From: Beta vulgaris subsp. vulgaris
Lineage: Eukaryota > Streptophyta > Magnoliopsida > Caryophyllales > Amaranthaceae
Assembly: GCF_026745355.1 (NCBI RefSeq)
Contig: NC_079205.1
Span: forward strand, 44,721,558 to 44,785,557
Direction of reading: 5' to 3'
Length of the DNA: 64,000 nucleotides
Below are positions 42,789 through 54,967 of this stretch, in pieces (positions within the stretch are counted from its first letter, which is position 1; every line of letters starts with the position of its first letter). The notes beneath the pieces are model-generated. The model did not search any database. It was given only the letters and a program-made list of their open reading frames with translations, and was not told where the DNA came from. The position numbers were made by a program, and so were the translations under genes.

Positions 42789-44074
42789 TGTTGGAGTACA
42801 AGGTGACACTCAAGAAGGGGGGGGGGTGAATTGAGTGACTAAATCTAATCACTTTTCGCAAAAACTCTGTTATAACACGGTGCCTAACACAGTGTTATTT
42901 GCTCGTACTTCTCTGATTTGTATTTTTGCGAAAACTAAATTATAACCCAACATGAAAATAATAAATTCGAATATCAAACACCAGAAATAACGTGGTTCAA
43001 TCTCACCTCTAAGATCTACATCCACACAAAACAAACTCTTTTATTATTTGAATCCTAAAATATCAATGTGTTGATACAATAACATTCCCCCACTACTAAC
43101 TCTAGTAGTGCTGCCTAACACTTAACTCTAAGTGTTGCACTCTCTATAATAATGAAATTAAAAAAAAATATCCTCAAAAGTGTGCTTCTTATTCAAGCAA
43201 ATTAGAGGATCATTACAATCGTTATTTAGAAACCTAAACTGACTGGAACTCTGTGGCACACTCTATGCCTTTGGAAACAGTTTTCATCTCTCGAAATCTC
43301 CGATGTTTTTCTCTGAAAATGTGAGTTATGAAATTGAGTTTCTATCCCTTATATAGTTTATTTTCTGAACGAAAATCCTTCTCTAAGTGATAATTATCTT
43401 TCACTCCTAAGATTAAGGGATAAAACTTTTTCTTTAAAGAAAAACAATCTTTATCTTCTTATAACTTTATCTTGATCTTTAATCCTGATAAGATAAGTTT
43501 TCTCAATACAATTATCTAAAACTTTGATGACAAAATTAGTTTTTCTTTTTGTCTTTTTCTTTATTAAAAATCCTTTTGTTTTTTGAAATTCTTTTATAAA
43601 CTATGTTTCGTTAAATCGGTTTTTACGAAATCCTTTTTTAAATCGCTTTTTACAAATCCTTTTTAAATCAGTTTTTACAAAATCCTTTTTTTAAACTGGT
43701 TTTTATAAAATCTTTTTTAAATAACGTTTTTTTTAATAAACTCAATTTTAAAACTAAAATTCCCTTTTTATATCGATACATGAAATTAATATACTTACAT
43801 ATTTTCTTAACTCTAAGAAAATAGGTAACCGTACACGTTCGAATTTCACATTTCTAATTTAGCACAAGGTCTAGCACAAGGTTCCAATAAGTTAATTACA
43901 TTGCATAAACATGAGTAAGAATATAACTAGACCTAAGCTTCCATATCTTCAAGTTCTTTAATCTTTCACGAACGTCCAATCTTAATGGCTTTCTTAGATC
44001 ACTGTTACACACATACATGTTATAGAACAAAGTGGTTATCATCATCAAAATAACATTGACTTGGAGTCGCAAGA
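42789..44074 (-). repeat. Sire-2 3' LTR
   Basis: It starts TGTTGGAGTACAAGG on the plus strand and ends CGCAAGA, a decayed form of CACAACA. It contains four or five tandem copies of a CGGTTTTTACAAAATCC-type unit (43610-43720) also present in the other LTR. Confidence 0.88.
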
Positions 44075-45640
44075 AATTCCCTCTTTTTTATGATGACGAA
44101 CCAATAATACTTCCCCCTCAAAATATGCACCATTAATCACATTATGTAAAGTAAGGTAACATCATTCACATATATTCACAAGTAACATGGTAACCGAGAT
44201 CATTTTATTCAATAGTCTAAGTATTATACCACTTTCTCCTTTTGACATTATCAAAAAGGAGAGCATGAATATATTTTAGCGAGTCAAAGTGAGATAAGGT
44301 CAGCAAAATAATGCAAGTAGCTCAAGCAATAAATACTATGGATGCTGGTGCTATGTGATAATCGAACTCATAATCCGAAGTCGTTAAGCAAAAAAATAAT
44401 CCAACTCACAATTCGAATTTATGTAGCAAGAAATAATCATGAAAGATCATGGTTGATAGCTAAGAATGTAAGATAAAGATAGGTAATGCAAGCTTGAAGA
44501 TTTGAAATGGAAATTATGGCTCAACAAGTGCTTAAGCCCTTTTTTTTTTCCAGATTTTCAACTTTCGCAAATAAACATCATAAGACTTTTCTTCACTGTG
44601 GCACTGTATGTTACTGTGCCACTAAACAATCTATTCTCTTTCAAATATAACTAATCTTCGGATACACTGGAATCCGAAATGATGATCTTCAAAACTTTGA
44701 CAGTGTTTTTTCCATCTGGGAATTGAACTCTAAGATTTACCTAACACAAGTGTCTTACTCTTCTTTTCTTCTTCTTTTCTTGTCCTTTTCTTTTCTTTCT
44801 TTATTTCTCCTTTTTTTTATTTTTAGAAAAGAGAGACAGACCATGCAATATTACTAGAGTCAATCAATAAGAGATCAAAGGCGAAATAAGTTAATTCGAA
44901 CCTCATTTTCTTTTAGATACATCTCTTGAAATTGTGCCTTATATAGTGTGAAGCAGTGCTTTCATTCTTTCAGGCATTAGTGTGTCTTCCAACCTTTTCA
45001 TGTTCCCCCTTAACTGACTTGTTGAAACTTTGGATCAACGTGTGAAGAAAAGAATGATAATAATAGGGAAATGAAGATAAGGTGGGACATATGAAAGAAA
45101 GAAATAATGAGGCACAAATGTCAAACTCATAAATAGAAAATCAGAATATTGGGCTAAAGGTCAAGCTTGCTATAGGAGAAAGAATTTGCATTTCATAGCT
45201 CAAAAATTTGGCAACTTAGGATCATATAGCTCATTAGTTCGGCAACTTAGGATCATGACATTAGGACAACTTCATTAGACCATTACGAGTCTTTATTTAT
45301 ATCAAGTAGACCTTTACTCACAAAGCTTCATAAAGACACCTATCAACACTCTAATTAACATATTTAAAGGAAGACAACATGCATAGTACTCAACTAATTT
45401 ACAGAAATTAATCCCAAACCCACGAATTATCTTGTAAAACATTCATGCATGAAATTCAACATAATTACCTTCATCACACAATTGAGATACGCTTGAAAAA
45501 TTATTTTTCAAAACACATACCAGCATCACATTCTCTATGGAATGTGTTAGGGATTTGCCGACGTTTCAAATACATCCAGTTATTTATGCCTTTTTGTTAT
45601 CGTCTAATGTAAGACACCTTCCATGGTAGGCTACTAGTGA
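44075..45640. other. Non-coding 3' leader of Sire-2
   Basis: Related near its start to Sire-1 sequence downstream of the env-like ORF (CTTTTGACATTATCAAAAAG motif at 44241 and 10711). It has no coding pieces; pol and env-like sequences are absent. Confidence 0.7.
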
Positions 45641-45649
45641 GAGGAATTG

Positions 45650-48600
45650 AGATTTATCACTAGTCATATGTCTTGAGCAGTCGTTGTCCAAATACCATAG
45701 GCCGCGTCCTCTCACGTTTGCCTGCAAAAAGATCACTTGTTAACCCAGATCTACTTGGGTCCCTTTGTCTTTCGTTGAGCTTCTAACAGGTCATTTCTAA
45801 CCCATATTTGATTTATGTTCTTTACATTCTTCGCAACACGCCTTTTCTTGATATTACAGTTATCCATGAGGTGCCCATTTTTTCCAAAAAAGTTGCAAAT
45901 CAAGTATTCAGGTAGATCAACATATTTTCTTTTACGAAAGTCTCCTTCGAAATTTTTGGCACTATGTCGTACACTGTGTTATTGACCTGTATATATGTTA
46001 AACCGGTTTTGTTTCGATTGTTGGTTGTACTAGACAAACAATGGAGAACTTTTAGACCATATGACCACTTTTCATACATTTTTCTAGCAATAGTCAATTG
46101 CGATTCCAAGAATTCTACAAAAGTATTTAGATCACTTCTTTTTCTCGAAATTTCTAATTCTCTTTTCACTTTATCAAGTTCGTCAATTAACTTAGCATCA
46201 TGAGGTAGCATGAGTGGAACAATTCTGGAACTTTGTCTTGATTCTTTAAACTCGATTTATTCATGATTTAGCGATTCAATTTGTTTTACAAGACTCGGAT
46301 TTTCAGCTTCTAGTATAGTGTATGGCACTATGTTAACATTTTATTTAGCAAAAGACTTTTCATATCTTAGTGCGTTTAACTCAGCATCTTTCTCTTTAAC
46401 AGTTTTTTCAAGTTCATCATTCTTTTTCATCACTATTTTATGGTCCTTTAACAAATCTTTATATTCAAGTTCGAACCCAATTTTTTGCTTAGTTAAATAC
46501 TTCACTTCTTTTTTCATGATTAAAAAATCATCATTCATTTCTTGACAATCACCAATGACATTTTCAAGCAAAGTAACAAGTTCATTTTTTGATAGAAGAT
46601 GTATTGAAGGTTTTAGAGAAAGAAGACTTACCTCACTGTCATCAGTTTCATCTTAGGAGTTCGAACTTTTCGCTATTAGACACAATCGAGAGTCATCCTG
46701 GCATTGTGCCCTTCTTTGTGGTGTCTGTATAGCATTCAGACATAATTTTGCTTCCTACCAATGTCCCTCTGACTGTTCTTCTTCAGAATCCGAATCTCTC
46801 CAAACGGCAGCAATCATTGCCTTTTTGAACTCCTTCTTTGTATGCTCCCTTTTTTCTTTAGGCTTCTCATCATCCCATAAAGGGAATTCCTTTATCATGT
46901 GATTGTACTCAACACACTTGAAATAACCAAAATTAATAGCACTTTTCTCAAAGTTAAAGGTAGTGCTCTTACCTTTGAAATTTTCATCTTTTCTAGGATT
47001 GTTGTTTTTGTTCTTTTTGAGAAATTTTTTTAAATCTCCTTGTAAGAAAATCAATATCATCACCACTATCACTATTTATTTTCAATTTACAATTCATTTC
47101 TCAAGGCTAGACCTTTATTTTTTGGTTCATTAGTTTTAGAATCTAAAACAAGTTCATGAGTTATTAATGATCCAATAAGTTGTTCTAGTGAAAGTTTAGT
47201 CAAATCTTTAGCTTCTTGAATAGCGGTTATTTTTGGGAGCCTTCGATTTGTTAAACTTCTTAACACCTTTCTCATTAAATCTTCAAAAGTATATGTTTTG
47301 CGTAGAGAACGTAATTCATTAGTGACTAATGTAAATCGGGTGAACATCTCTTTAATAGATTCTTCCTTATTCATAGTAAACAATTCATATTGTTGCACAA
47401 GTAAATCTATTCGAGATTGTTTTACCTCATTCGTACCTTCGTGGGCAATATTTCTTTTGTTGTAGTACAAGCCGAGATCATTGAGTATTCATCATGTCCA
47501 ATTTCATATTGGAGAATACTCATAGATTTGAAGTTTTTTTCGGCTTTTGCATAGTCAATTGAATTTTAGCCGTCTTCATCCTTGTCAACCATATTTCCTT
47601 CAGCATTTTTGGCTTGGATAAGGATTGGTCCTTTTCTTATGATTTCCAGCATTCATAGTTCGATCCTTGGATAAATATCCTCATCCTAGCCTTCCACCAT
47701 CCCTAATCTTTTCGGTAAAACACTAGTACAGAAAAGGCAATTTGCGTCGGATGTGAGGCGCCTATTTGCGTCGGACTTTGGTGCGACGCCAAAGCCCTCG
47801 ACGCAAATGACTCATAAATGATCTGCGTCGTATGCGAAAACGACGCAGATGGTAGAGCTATTTGCGTCGCACTCGTATACGGTGCGACGTAAATTCCTAT
47901 TTTAATATTAAAAAAAAATTTACTGTGCGTCGCACCAACACAATGTGCGACGCACATTCCTATACTTGTTAAAGTTGCTTTACTAAATGTAGCTATATAC
48001 CATCGCAATTCATTTTCATGACTGGAAACAGTCCTATGTATTATTACCTTCATAATTGATGATGATAGCATATTGGAATTTCAACTCAAACAAATTAACC
48101 AGTAGTTTAAAAAAAAAGTAGAAGTAGTGTTTAACTGAGGTAGAAGGGGCGTTTTTCACAAACACTAATTACAAAAAAAAATACATAAATTACAGAAACT
48201 AAAAAGAGAAAATTACATAAAATTAAAATGAGAAAATTACATAAAAATCATAAAAGAGAAAATTACAGAATTAAAAATACTACTCAGATCTTGAAATGAG
48301 GGATTCCGTCGACGTTTCATGGCTTCACCGGAAAATTTGCGCTTCGAAAATCCTAGATCTGAGAATGACAAAAATAAAGAAAAAAAAATCAGATCTAAAA
48401 AATGAAAACAAAAAAACCGAACATTCAATATTAAACCTCCATAACTCGTAATTCTAAAATCATAAAAGAGAAAATTACAGAATTAAAATCCTAGATCTGA
48501 AAATTCAAAATGCTTCCAAAAATCAAAAGTCAAGCGAAAAAATTAAGAAAAAAATCAATAGAAACAAGAAGAAATTGAGAAAAAAAGTTACCAGTGACTA

Positions 48601-49256
48601 GATTTGCAAAAATCAAAAATTTCGATGTTCATAGTCCAATCAGGAGCAACATCTTCGTCGTTCGTCAACTGAAGATGAAGAAGACGATCAAGATGACTAA
48701 GGCAACATCTTCTTCGTTCGTTAGCTTCGTTCGTTCGAATTTTTGAGAAATGAAAACTTGTTTTGTAGGGTGGAGGAGAGAGAAAGAAGATGAGGCTTTT
48801 GAGGAAGGAAGAAGAGCGGCGGTTTTATTTTGAGAATGGGGGAATTTTAGGTTAAGAGGGTGAACTGGTGGGATATTAGACGCGTTCTATAAATGAGTTG
48901 GTGGGCTGATGTGCGTCGGATGGGCCAATGGGTCCGACGCACATTAGCCTTTTGCAACGCATTTTTATATTATGCGACGCACATTGGGAATCAATCTCTC
49001 CAACTCGTGCAAGGAATATGCGTCGCACAGACACGGAAACGACGCACATTGTTAATTTGCATCGCATGTGAGGATGGTGCGACGCATATTCTTTATGATT
49101 TGCGTCGCACAGCTCCCTACATGCGACGCAAATCCTAACTGTGCGTCGTTTTCGTGTCTGTGCGACGCAAATCAAGGGACGCAAATCGTCCTTTTTCTAC
49201 TAGTGAAAATTCGGACAATTTGTGTGTCTATCTCGAGAGTCATCTTGCATGTTCAT
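45650..49256 (-). pseudogene. Sire-2 gag with protease start, split by CACTA-3
   Basis: The gag N terminus lies at 49256-49206 and continues after the CACTA insertion from 47717. The UBN2-like domain has NIAHEGTNEVKQSRIDLL, SIKEMFTRFTLVTNEL and FEDLMRKVLRSL (47470-47087). A Lys-rich region with a degenerate zinc knuckle (FKCVEYNHMIKEFPLW) runs from 47072 to 46755. A coiled coil follows (MKKEVKYLTKQKIGFELEYKD, 46571-46341, and KVKRELEISRKR near 46170). The protease stub LWYLDNDCSRHMTSDKSQF is at about 45705-45645, with the aspartic active site altered (DND for the usual DSG). Frameshifts and stops separate the parts. Confidence 0.82.
47721..49205. mobile_element. CACTA-3: non-autonomous CACTA
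   Basis: The ends are CACTAGTACAGAAAAGGCAA and inverted CACTAGTAGAAAAAGGACGA, flanked by AAA (47718-47720, 49206-49208). Subterminal repeats are ATTTGCGTCGCAC and inverse TGCGACGCAAAT (47735-47960 and 48890-49190). The 1485-bp element has no transposase. The AT-rich middle (48000-48850) contains short, unrecognised open frames. Its subterminal motif differs from CACTA-1 and CACTA-2, so it is a third family. Confidence 0.92.
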
Positions 49257-49294
49257 GTCTTCTATTCTCTATGGATGAGGCTTTTGGAGAATAG

Positions 49295-49311
49295 CCTACT
49301 CTGATACCACT
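49295..49311 (-). promoter_or_regulatory. Sire-2 primer-binding site
   Basis: The minus strand reads AGTGGTATCAGAGTAGG next to the LTR, an almost perfect initiator-tRNA(Met) match and better kept than in Sire-1. Confidence 0.8.
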
Positions 49312-49984
49312 TGTTGGAGTACAAGGGGACACTCAGGAAGGGGGGAGGGGAGATTGAATTGAGTGACTAAATCTAATCGCTTTTCGCAAAAACTCTATTA
49401 TAGCACTGTGCCTAACATAGTCTTATTTGCTCGTAATTCTTCAATTTGTGTTTTTGCGAAAACTAAATCATAACCTAATATGAAAACAATAAATTAAAAT
49501 ATCAAACACTAGAAATAAGGTGGTTCAATCTCACCTCTGAGATCTACGTCCATACAAAACAAACTCTTTTATTATTTGAATCCTAAAATATCAAACTCTT
49601 GATACAATAAGATTCCCCCACTACTAACCCTAGTAGTACTCCCCAACACTTAACTCTAAGTGTTGCCACTCTCTATAATAATGAAAATACAGAAAGAACA
49701 AATCCTCAAAAGCGTGCTTCTTGTTCATGCAAATTAGAGGATCGTTACAATCGTTGTTTAGAAACCTAAACTGACTTGAACTCTGTGGCACACTCTATGC
49801 CTTAGGTAACAGTTTGCATCTCTCGAAATCTCCGATATTTTTCTCTGAAAATGTGAGTTATGAAACTGAGTTTCTATCCCTTATATAGTCTATTTTCTGA
49901 ACGAAAACCCTTCTCTAAGTGATAATTATCTTTCACTCCTAAGATTAAGGGATAAAACTTTTCCTTTAAAGAAAAACAAGCTTT

Positions 49985-52337
49985 AAAATAGAAGAGGCTT
50001 TTGTTGGTTACTACAAGGTTTTGTTAGGCACTGAAGAAGGGAGGAAAAAAGGAGTGAGTAGAACAATTGTAAATGAAGGGCCCTTGCTCACTCATGAACA
50101 GAAGAGTAGTTTGTGCATGCCTTTTTCAGGAGAGGATGTGAAGAAAGCTTTGTTTGATATTGAGGATAACAAAGCAGCTGGCCCTGATGGATTCTCAAGT
50201 GGTTTTTTTAAGAAGACATGGGAGATCACTGGTCCAGACATCATTAAGGCAGTTTTGGACTTCTTCTCCACAGGAAAACTCCTCAAACAGGTGAATGCTA
50301 CAAATTTATGCCTCATCCCTAAGTGTGAACAAGCTGATGATGTCACTAAGTATAGACCAATTGCTTGCTGCAATGTGCTCTACAAAATTATTTCTAAAAT
50401 GCTGTGTCAGAGATTGAAAGTAGTTCTCCCACACATCATAAATCCTGTGCAAAATGCTTTTGTGGAAAGTCGAGTTATAATGCATAACATATTCCTATGT
50501 CAAGACTTGATGAAACAGTATAAGAGGAAGAATGGTCCAGCAAGATGTACCATTAAGGTTGATCTTAGGAAAGCTTATGACTCACTGAATTGGGATTTTA
50601 TAAAAGATCTATTGGTGGCTTTGAAATTCCCAGAACAATTTGTTCATTGGGTGATGGTGTGCATTACATCTCCCTGCTTTTCATTGAGTTTCAATGGGGT
50701 AATGTGTGGTTTTTTTAAAGGAAAGAAGGGTTTACGTCAAGGAGATCCAATATCCCCATTACTATTTGTAATAGCAATGGAATACTTGTCCAGATTATTG
50801 AAAAGGATGAGTAGGAAGGATGGTTTTGACTATCATAATAGATGTAGCCCCCTCCAACTCACTCACTTAGTTTTTGCTGACGATTTGATGATGTTCTGTA
50901 AAGGCCAAGTCAGCTCTGTAATGTTATTGTCTAGGGCTATGAAAGCCTTTCAAGATGCTTCTAGCTTGACTGCAAGTAAAGAAAAAACTGCAGTTTATTT
51001 TGGAAATGTGACTGATGAGGTGCAGGAAAGAATTGTACAAGTAACTGGATTTCAGAAGGGATCCTTCCCTTTTAGATATCTAGGAATTCCCATGACTTCT
51101 AAAAGAATCATAAAGGCTGATTGTGATCTACTGACAGACAGAATGCTGAAAAGAATTTTATGCTGGAGCTCGAGGAACTTGTCCTATGCTGCAAGGGTTG
51201 TCTTAGTGAATTATGTACTGCTGAGTTTACACATATATTGGGCTCAAATCTTCTTGATCCCTAAAGGTGTTATGATGAGAATTATTAAGATATGCAGAGC
51301 ATTCTTGTGGGAGGGGAAGGAAGTACTTCATAAAAATCCTCCTGTTGCTTGGGTAGATTTATGTAAATCCAAGAAAAGTGGAGGTTTGGGTATAAGAGAT
51401 TGCATATAGTGGAATTTAGCAGCCATGGGGAAATATGTGTGGCAAGTTTCTCAGAAGGAAGATCTCTTGTGGATAAAATGGATTCACAGTGTGTACATTA
51501 AGCAAGAAGATTGGTGGGAGTATTCTGCTCCTGCAACAGCTAGCTGGGGGTGGAAAGTCATCTGTAAGGCAAAGGAGAAGTTTAAGCTAGCTTATAACAA
51601 CAACAAGTGGCTGGATGGATTTGGGGAGTATACCATTAAAGATGGTTACAAGTGGTTAATGGGTGATATTCCTAGAGTAAGATGGCACTATTGGGTCTGG
51701 AACTCATACAACATTCCCAAACATTCATTTATAGGGTGGCTTGCTGCCCTAGGTAAACTGAAGACTAAAGATAAATTATTTCAAGCTGGAGTGTGCAGTG
51801 ATCAGGATTGCTTACTGTGTATTCATGGTCAGGACTCATGCTCTCATCTCTTTTTTTACTGTCAGTACAGTAATAAAGTTTGCACTCAAGTCTTGGATTG
51901 GTTAGGGTTGGCTTCTCATCAGCAGGAGAACTTGTATGTGAGTTGGAAAAAGTGGGGAAGGAAGTATAATAACACAGTTAAGAAGAAGTTTTGTTATGCT
52001 ACTTTAGCTGCAACTGTGTATTATATATGGTATGCTAGAAACACTGCGCATTGGAAGTAGATGGTTATACATCCTGATCAGATTGTTAGAATTGTGAAGA
52101 AGGAAGTTTCTAGCAGAGTCGCTCTACTGCAAAAGATAATGGGAAGAATGCAGATAAAGATTGGGTTGCTGCTAGGAGAAACTTAGTGTAATGCAGATGT
52201 AATGTAGCTTCATGTGCTGGTTTTGTAATTTGATGTTTCTGTGCTGTGTTGTGCTGATGATGCATTGATTGTAGTTTGGTGATGCTGTAATGCTTTTTTG
52301 GTAATAAAATCTCTTACCTTTTACCAAAAAAAAAAAA
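49985..52337 (+). mobile_element. 5'-truncated L1-type LINE with poly(A) and target-site duplication
   Basis: Inserted in the Sire-2 LTR. AAAAACAAGCTTT occurs before it (49972-49984) and, overlapping the poly(A), after it (52338-52350). The target with T/A-rich nick context is usual for L1-type insertion. It contains most of the reverse transcriptase ORF2, a short 3' UTR (52061-52325) and an A tail. Confidence 0.92.
50021..52060 (+). pseudogene. LINE ORF2: reverse transcriptase and zf-RVT domain
   Basis: The first frame (50021-51409, 462 codons) carries a complete reverse transcriptase domain: NKAAGPDGFSSGFFKK, LIPKCEQADDVTKYRPIACCN, VDLRKAYDSLNW, GLRQGDPISPLLF and the catalytic FADDLMMF (about residues 289-296). 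It then has a conserved C-terminal extension (FPFRYLGIPMTSKR, LSYAARVVLVN). After one stop at 51407-51409 the frame resumes at 51425 with the zf-RVT domain (IPKHSFIGWLAALGKLKTKD, CLLCIHGQDSCSHLFFYC) to 52060. The endonuclease part is missing because of 5' truncation; the real frame is open from 49985. With only one nonsense change in about 680 codons it is a recent insertion. Confidence 0.9.
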
Positions 52338-52958
52338 AAAAACAAGCTTTATCTTCTTATAACTTTATCTTTATCGTTAGTCCTTATAAGATAAGTTTTC
52401 TCAAATAAATGTTTATCTAAAACTTTGATGACCAAATTATTTTTTCTTTTTATCTCTTTAATTATTAAAAATCCTTTTGTTTTTGAATTCTTTTATAAAC
52501 TATGTTTCTTTAAATCGGTTTTTACGAAATCCTTTTTGAAACCGGTTTTTACAAAATGTTTTTTTAATCGGTTTTTACAAAATCCTTTTTTTAAATCGGT
52601 TTTTACAAACTCTTTTTTAAAAAACGTTTTCTTTAATAAACTCAATTTTGAAACAAAAATTTCCTTTTTATATCGATACATGAAATTAATATACTTACCT
52701 ATATTCTTAACTCTAAGAAAATAGATCACCATCCTAATTTATTAACATTTCTAATTAATTACAAGGTTCCAATAAGTTAATTACATTGCATAAATATGAC
52801 TAAGAATATAACTATACCTAAGCTTCCATATCTTCAAGTTCTTTAATCTTTCACGAATGTCCAAGCTTGATGGCTTTCCTAGATCACTGTTACACACATA
52901 CATGTTATAGCACAAAGTGTGTATCATCATCAAAATTACATTGACTTAAGTCACAATA

Positions 52959-53239
52959 GAAGAGTACTAAAAATCTTCTAATTATGCCTCAATATTCTAT
53001 GTTTAGTATTCTCTCCTTAAAGATAAAAACCAGTTTCTTCGTTACCTGTTAATATATTTAATTACATAATATTAGTGAACTACGTAAACATGTGTGTTGA
53101 TGATTCTTGTTTTTCTTTATGTGTCAGCTGATTCTGACATAACAAAACATACTAAAACTAATCCAACTATCTGGCAATGCTGGGTTACTTTCAAATCTTT
53201 TTTTAAAAAAGTTAGTCATTATTGTTAGCCTATTGTATA
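52959..53239. other. Unassigned flank between Sire-2 and a Helitron
   Basis: AT-rich, no open frame or terminal repeat recognised. Confidence 0.4.
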
Positions 53240-54540
53240 CTAGTTTTTTATGCACGCTATACGTGCGGCGATATTTTGGGAATTACTATTTCTCAATAGT
53301 AAAACGAACCAGAAAATGAAAGTGCACCTCCACTTTGTGAATCAGAATATATAATTGAAATACTTATAATAGTATTTAAAAAGACATTAATAATTAAGTA
53401 TAAGCAAAGAAATTGTATCTCTAACTAATATTTTTTGTCAAAGTTTTAAACAACTCCATGAATCATGACAAAAAGAGACAGGAATAATGCAATCTTTTTT
53501 CTCTCTCTTCAATTCTTATTTACTCCCCCAATTCCCGATTCCCAAACTCATCTCTCTCAATTTCAAGCAATTCTTTTTCCCTCTCTATTTAACTGAAACA
53601 ATGCAATCCTTACCTTTTCTCTCCGTTTCTTCATTTTCTTCAATTTTTTCCAAATTAAATCATACACTCGACATCTCTGCATTCTTAGCTAAACCTCTCA
53701 ATCTCAATCTCCGCTTTTGTGGACTTCGAAGAGAGCATTGAGTTTCGCAGAAAGTTCTCGTCGAGTTTGAAGTATTTTTTTCTCAATTTTTTTTAAATAT
53801 CTGGGCACAAAAACAATTTGTGTTGAAGTATTTTGTCTCAATTTTTTTAATAAATGGGCACAAATTTGAAGTTATTTTTTGACGAAATTTGTTATTTTCC
53901 CCCGACCATTTCTGATGTAATTTCAAATTGAATTTCAACTATATTTGAATGAAAGTTTAAATAAACTACAATTTGAGTTTTTTTTTCAAAAAAAGTTCTA
54001 ATACAACACATATTTGTAAGATTTCTTGTAATAATTGATTTTAAATTTACTCAAACATAGTACATATTCTTAAGATTTGCTGAACACAGAACATTACACA
54101 TACTTTTATATCCAATAACTAGTTGTGTACCCGTCGTATTTGAAAATGTCGTGAAGCTCCAATATATCAAGAAAGTTGAATTTTTTTTAATTTGATTTTT
54201 TTTGTTTGTAATTGAGTTTGTGTTATGGAAAAATTTATTTCAGTTGTCTTTGTAATGAAAATGTCGTGTTTGTTTTTTTGTTATTGTATGTGTGGTAAGT
54301 TCTTGATTATAAATCTTTTATATTGATTGAATTTTTTTTATTGGCAAGTTTGTGTGATTGAACATTATATAAGTTGATTGAGTTTAATAGAGATTTGATT
54401 TATTTTTTTTGGCAAGTTTATGCATGGAATTAGTTTTGATTAATTACTAGAGGCATTTTTGAAAATTCGGAATGTAATATTTTATGTTAGTGGCACGTAT
54501 GGGGACACTATTGCTCCTCCCTTGACTTATATAATAGAGA
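53240..54540 (-). mobile_element. Non-autonomous Helitron
   Basis: Minus strand: the 5' end is TCTCTATTATATAAGTCAAG after A (54540 down). The 3' end is CTAG (53240-53243) followed by T. A perfect GCACG-TATAG-CGTGC hairpin (53252-53266) lies 8 bases before the CTAG. All are standard Helitron rules, and there is no target-site duplication. No Rep/helicase gene is present. A possible captured exon lies at 53487-53741. A second CTAG with a weaker flank at about 54119 could be an alternative 3' end. Confidence 0.85.
53487..53741 (+). CDS. Possible captured exon with a transit-peptide-like N terminus
   Basis: An 84-codon frame with a second ATG at codon 39. From there the product is MQSLPFLSVSSFSSIFSKL and so on: Ser-rich, low in acidic residues, with Arg later (LRFCGLRREH). 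This composition resembles a chloroplast or mitochondrial targeting peptide. TC-rich DNA upstream (53490-53590) resembles a plant 5' leader. It lies in the Helitron on the opposite strand to the element. No mature domain follows and I recognise no family, so it may be a captured first exon or chance. Confidence 0.3.
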   Translation: MQSFFSLFNSYLLPQFPIPKLISLNFKQFFFPLYLTETMQSLPFLSVSSFSSIFSKLNHTLDISAFLAKPLNLNLRFCGLRREH

Positions 54541-54830
54541 TTATATGAAGATTGTGATTTCTTATTAATCTTCTTGTATCGTTAATTTAGTTGCTTGTCC
54601 TTTGTTATCGACTCATCTTTTATCTATATCGTATTTTTCTTGTATATCTTTTAGATAATATGCTTACATCGTCAATGGTATTAGGAGCCTTATGATCTTA
54701 TGATTATGGTCTCCCATCACTATTTTCTTCATCTCCACTAATGGAGTATAAATTCTTTCTCTCATCTCTATCAGTAGCGTATATGGATACCCCACCAATA
54801 TACATAATGTTTCTCAAAATTGTGTCCAAC
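54541..54830. other. Unassigned flank
   Basis: Between the Helitron and the Copia-4 LTR. No gene or repeat recognised. Confidence 0.4.
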
Positions 54831-54967
54831 TGTTGCTGGACTGAATCACCCAGATTAAGTCCCTCCTACTTGTCAGCACATCAGCTCAGCTTGATTGTTA
54901 GCAACTAGTTAATCTGTTATAACTACTTTGCCACATCAGCAAGATTTCTGTTATTTCATTAGTTATA

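Larger units (their letters stand above)
42789..52958 (-). mobile_element. Sire-2: internally deleted Sirevirus with nested CACTA and LINE
   Basis: LTRs at 42789-44074 and 49312-52958 (about 1281 bp without the LINE) are flanked by GAAGA (42784-42788, 52959-52963). On the minus strand the order is 5' LTR, primer-binding site, gag, a short protease stub, non-coding DNA and 3' LTR. Integrase, reverse transcriptase, RNase H and the env-like ORF are missing; the sequence passes from the protease region (near 45650) to the 3' leader homologous to 10600-10850 of Sire-1. It is a deletion derivative that would depend on proteins made elsewhere. Confidence 0.9.
49312..52958 (-). repeat. Sire-2 5' LTR, interrupted by a LINE
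   Basis: The two halves, 49312-49984 and 52351-52958, together match the 3' LTR. The terminal CACAATA at 52952-52958 equals CACAACA with one change. Confidence 0.88.

Noticed and set aside
47703..48071. ORFs within CACTA-3 subterminal repeats
   Set aside because: Frames run through TTTGCGTCG repeats and AT-rich filler; no domain, and typical of non-autonomous element ends.
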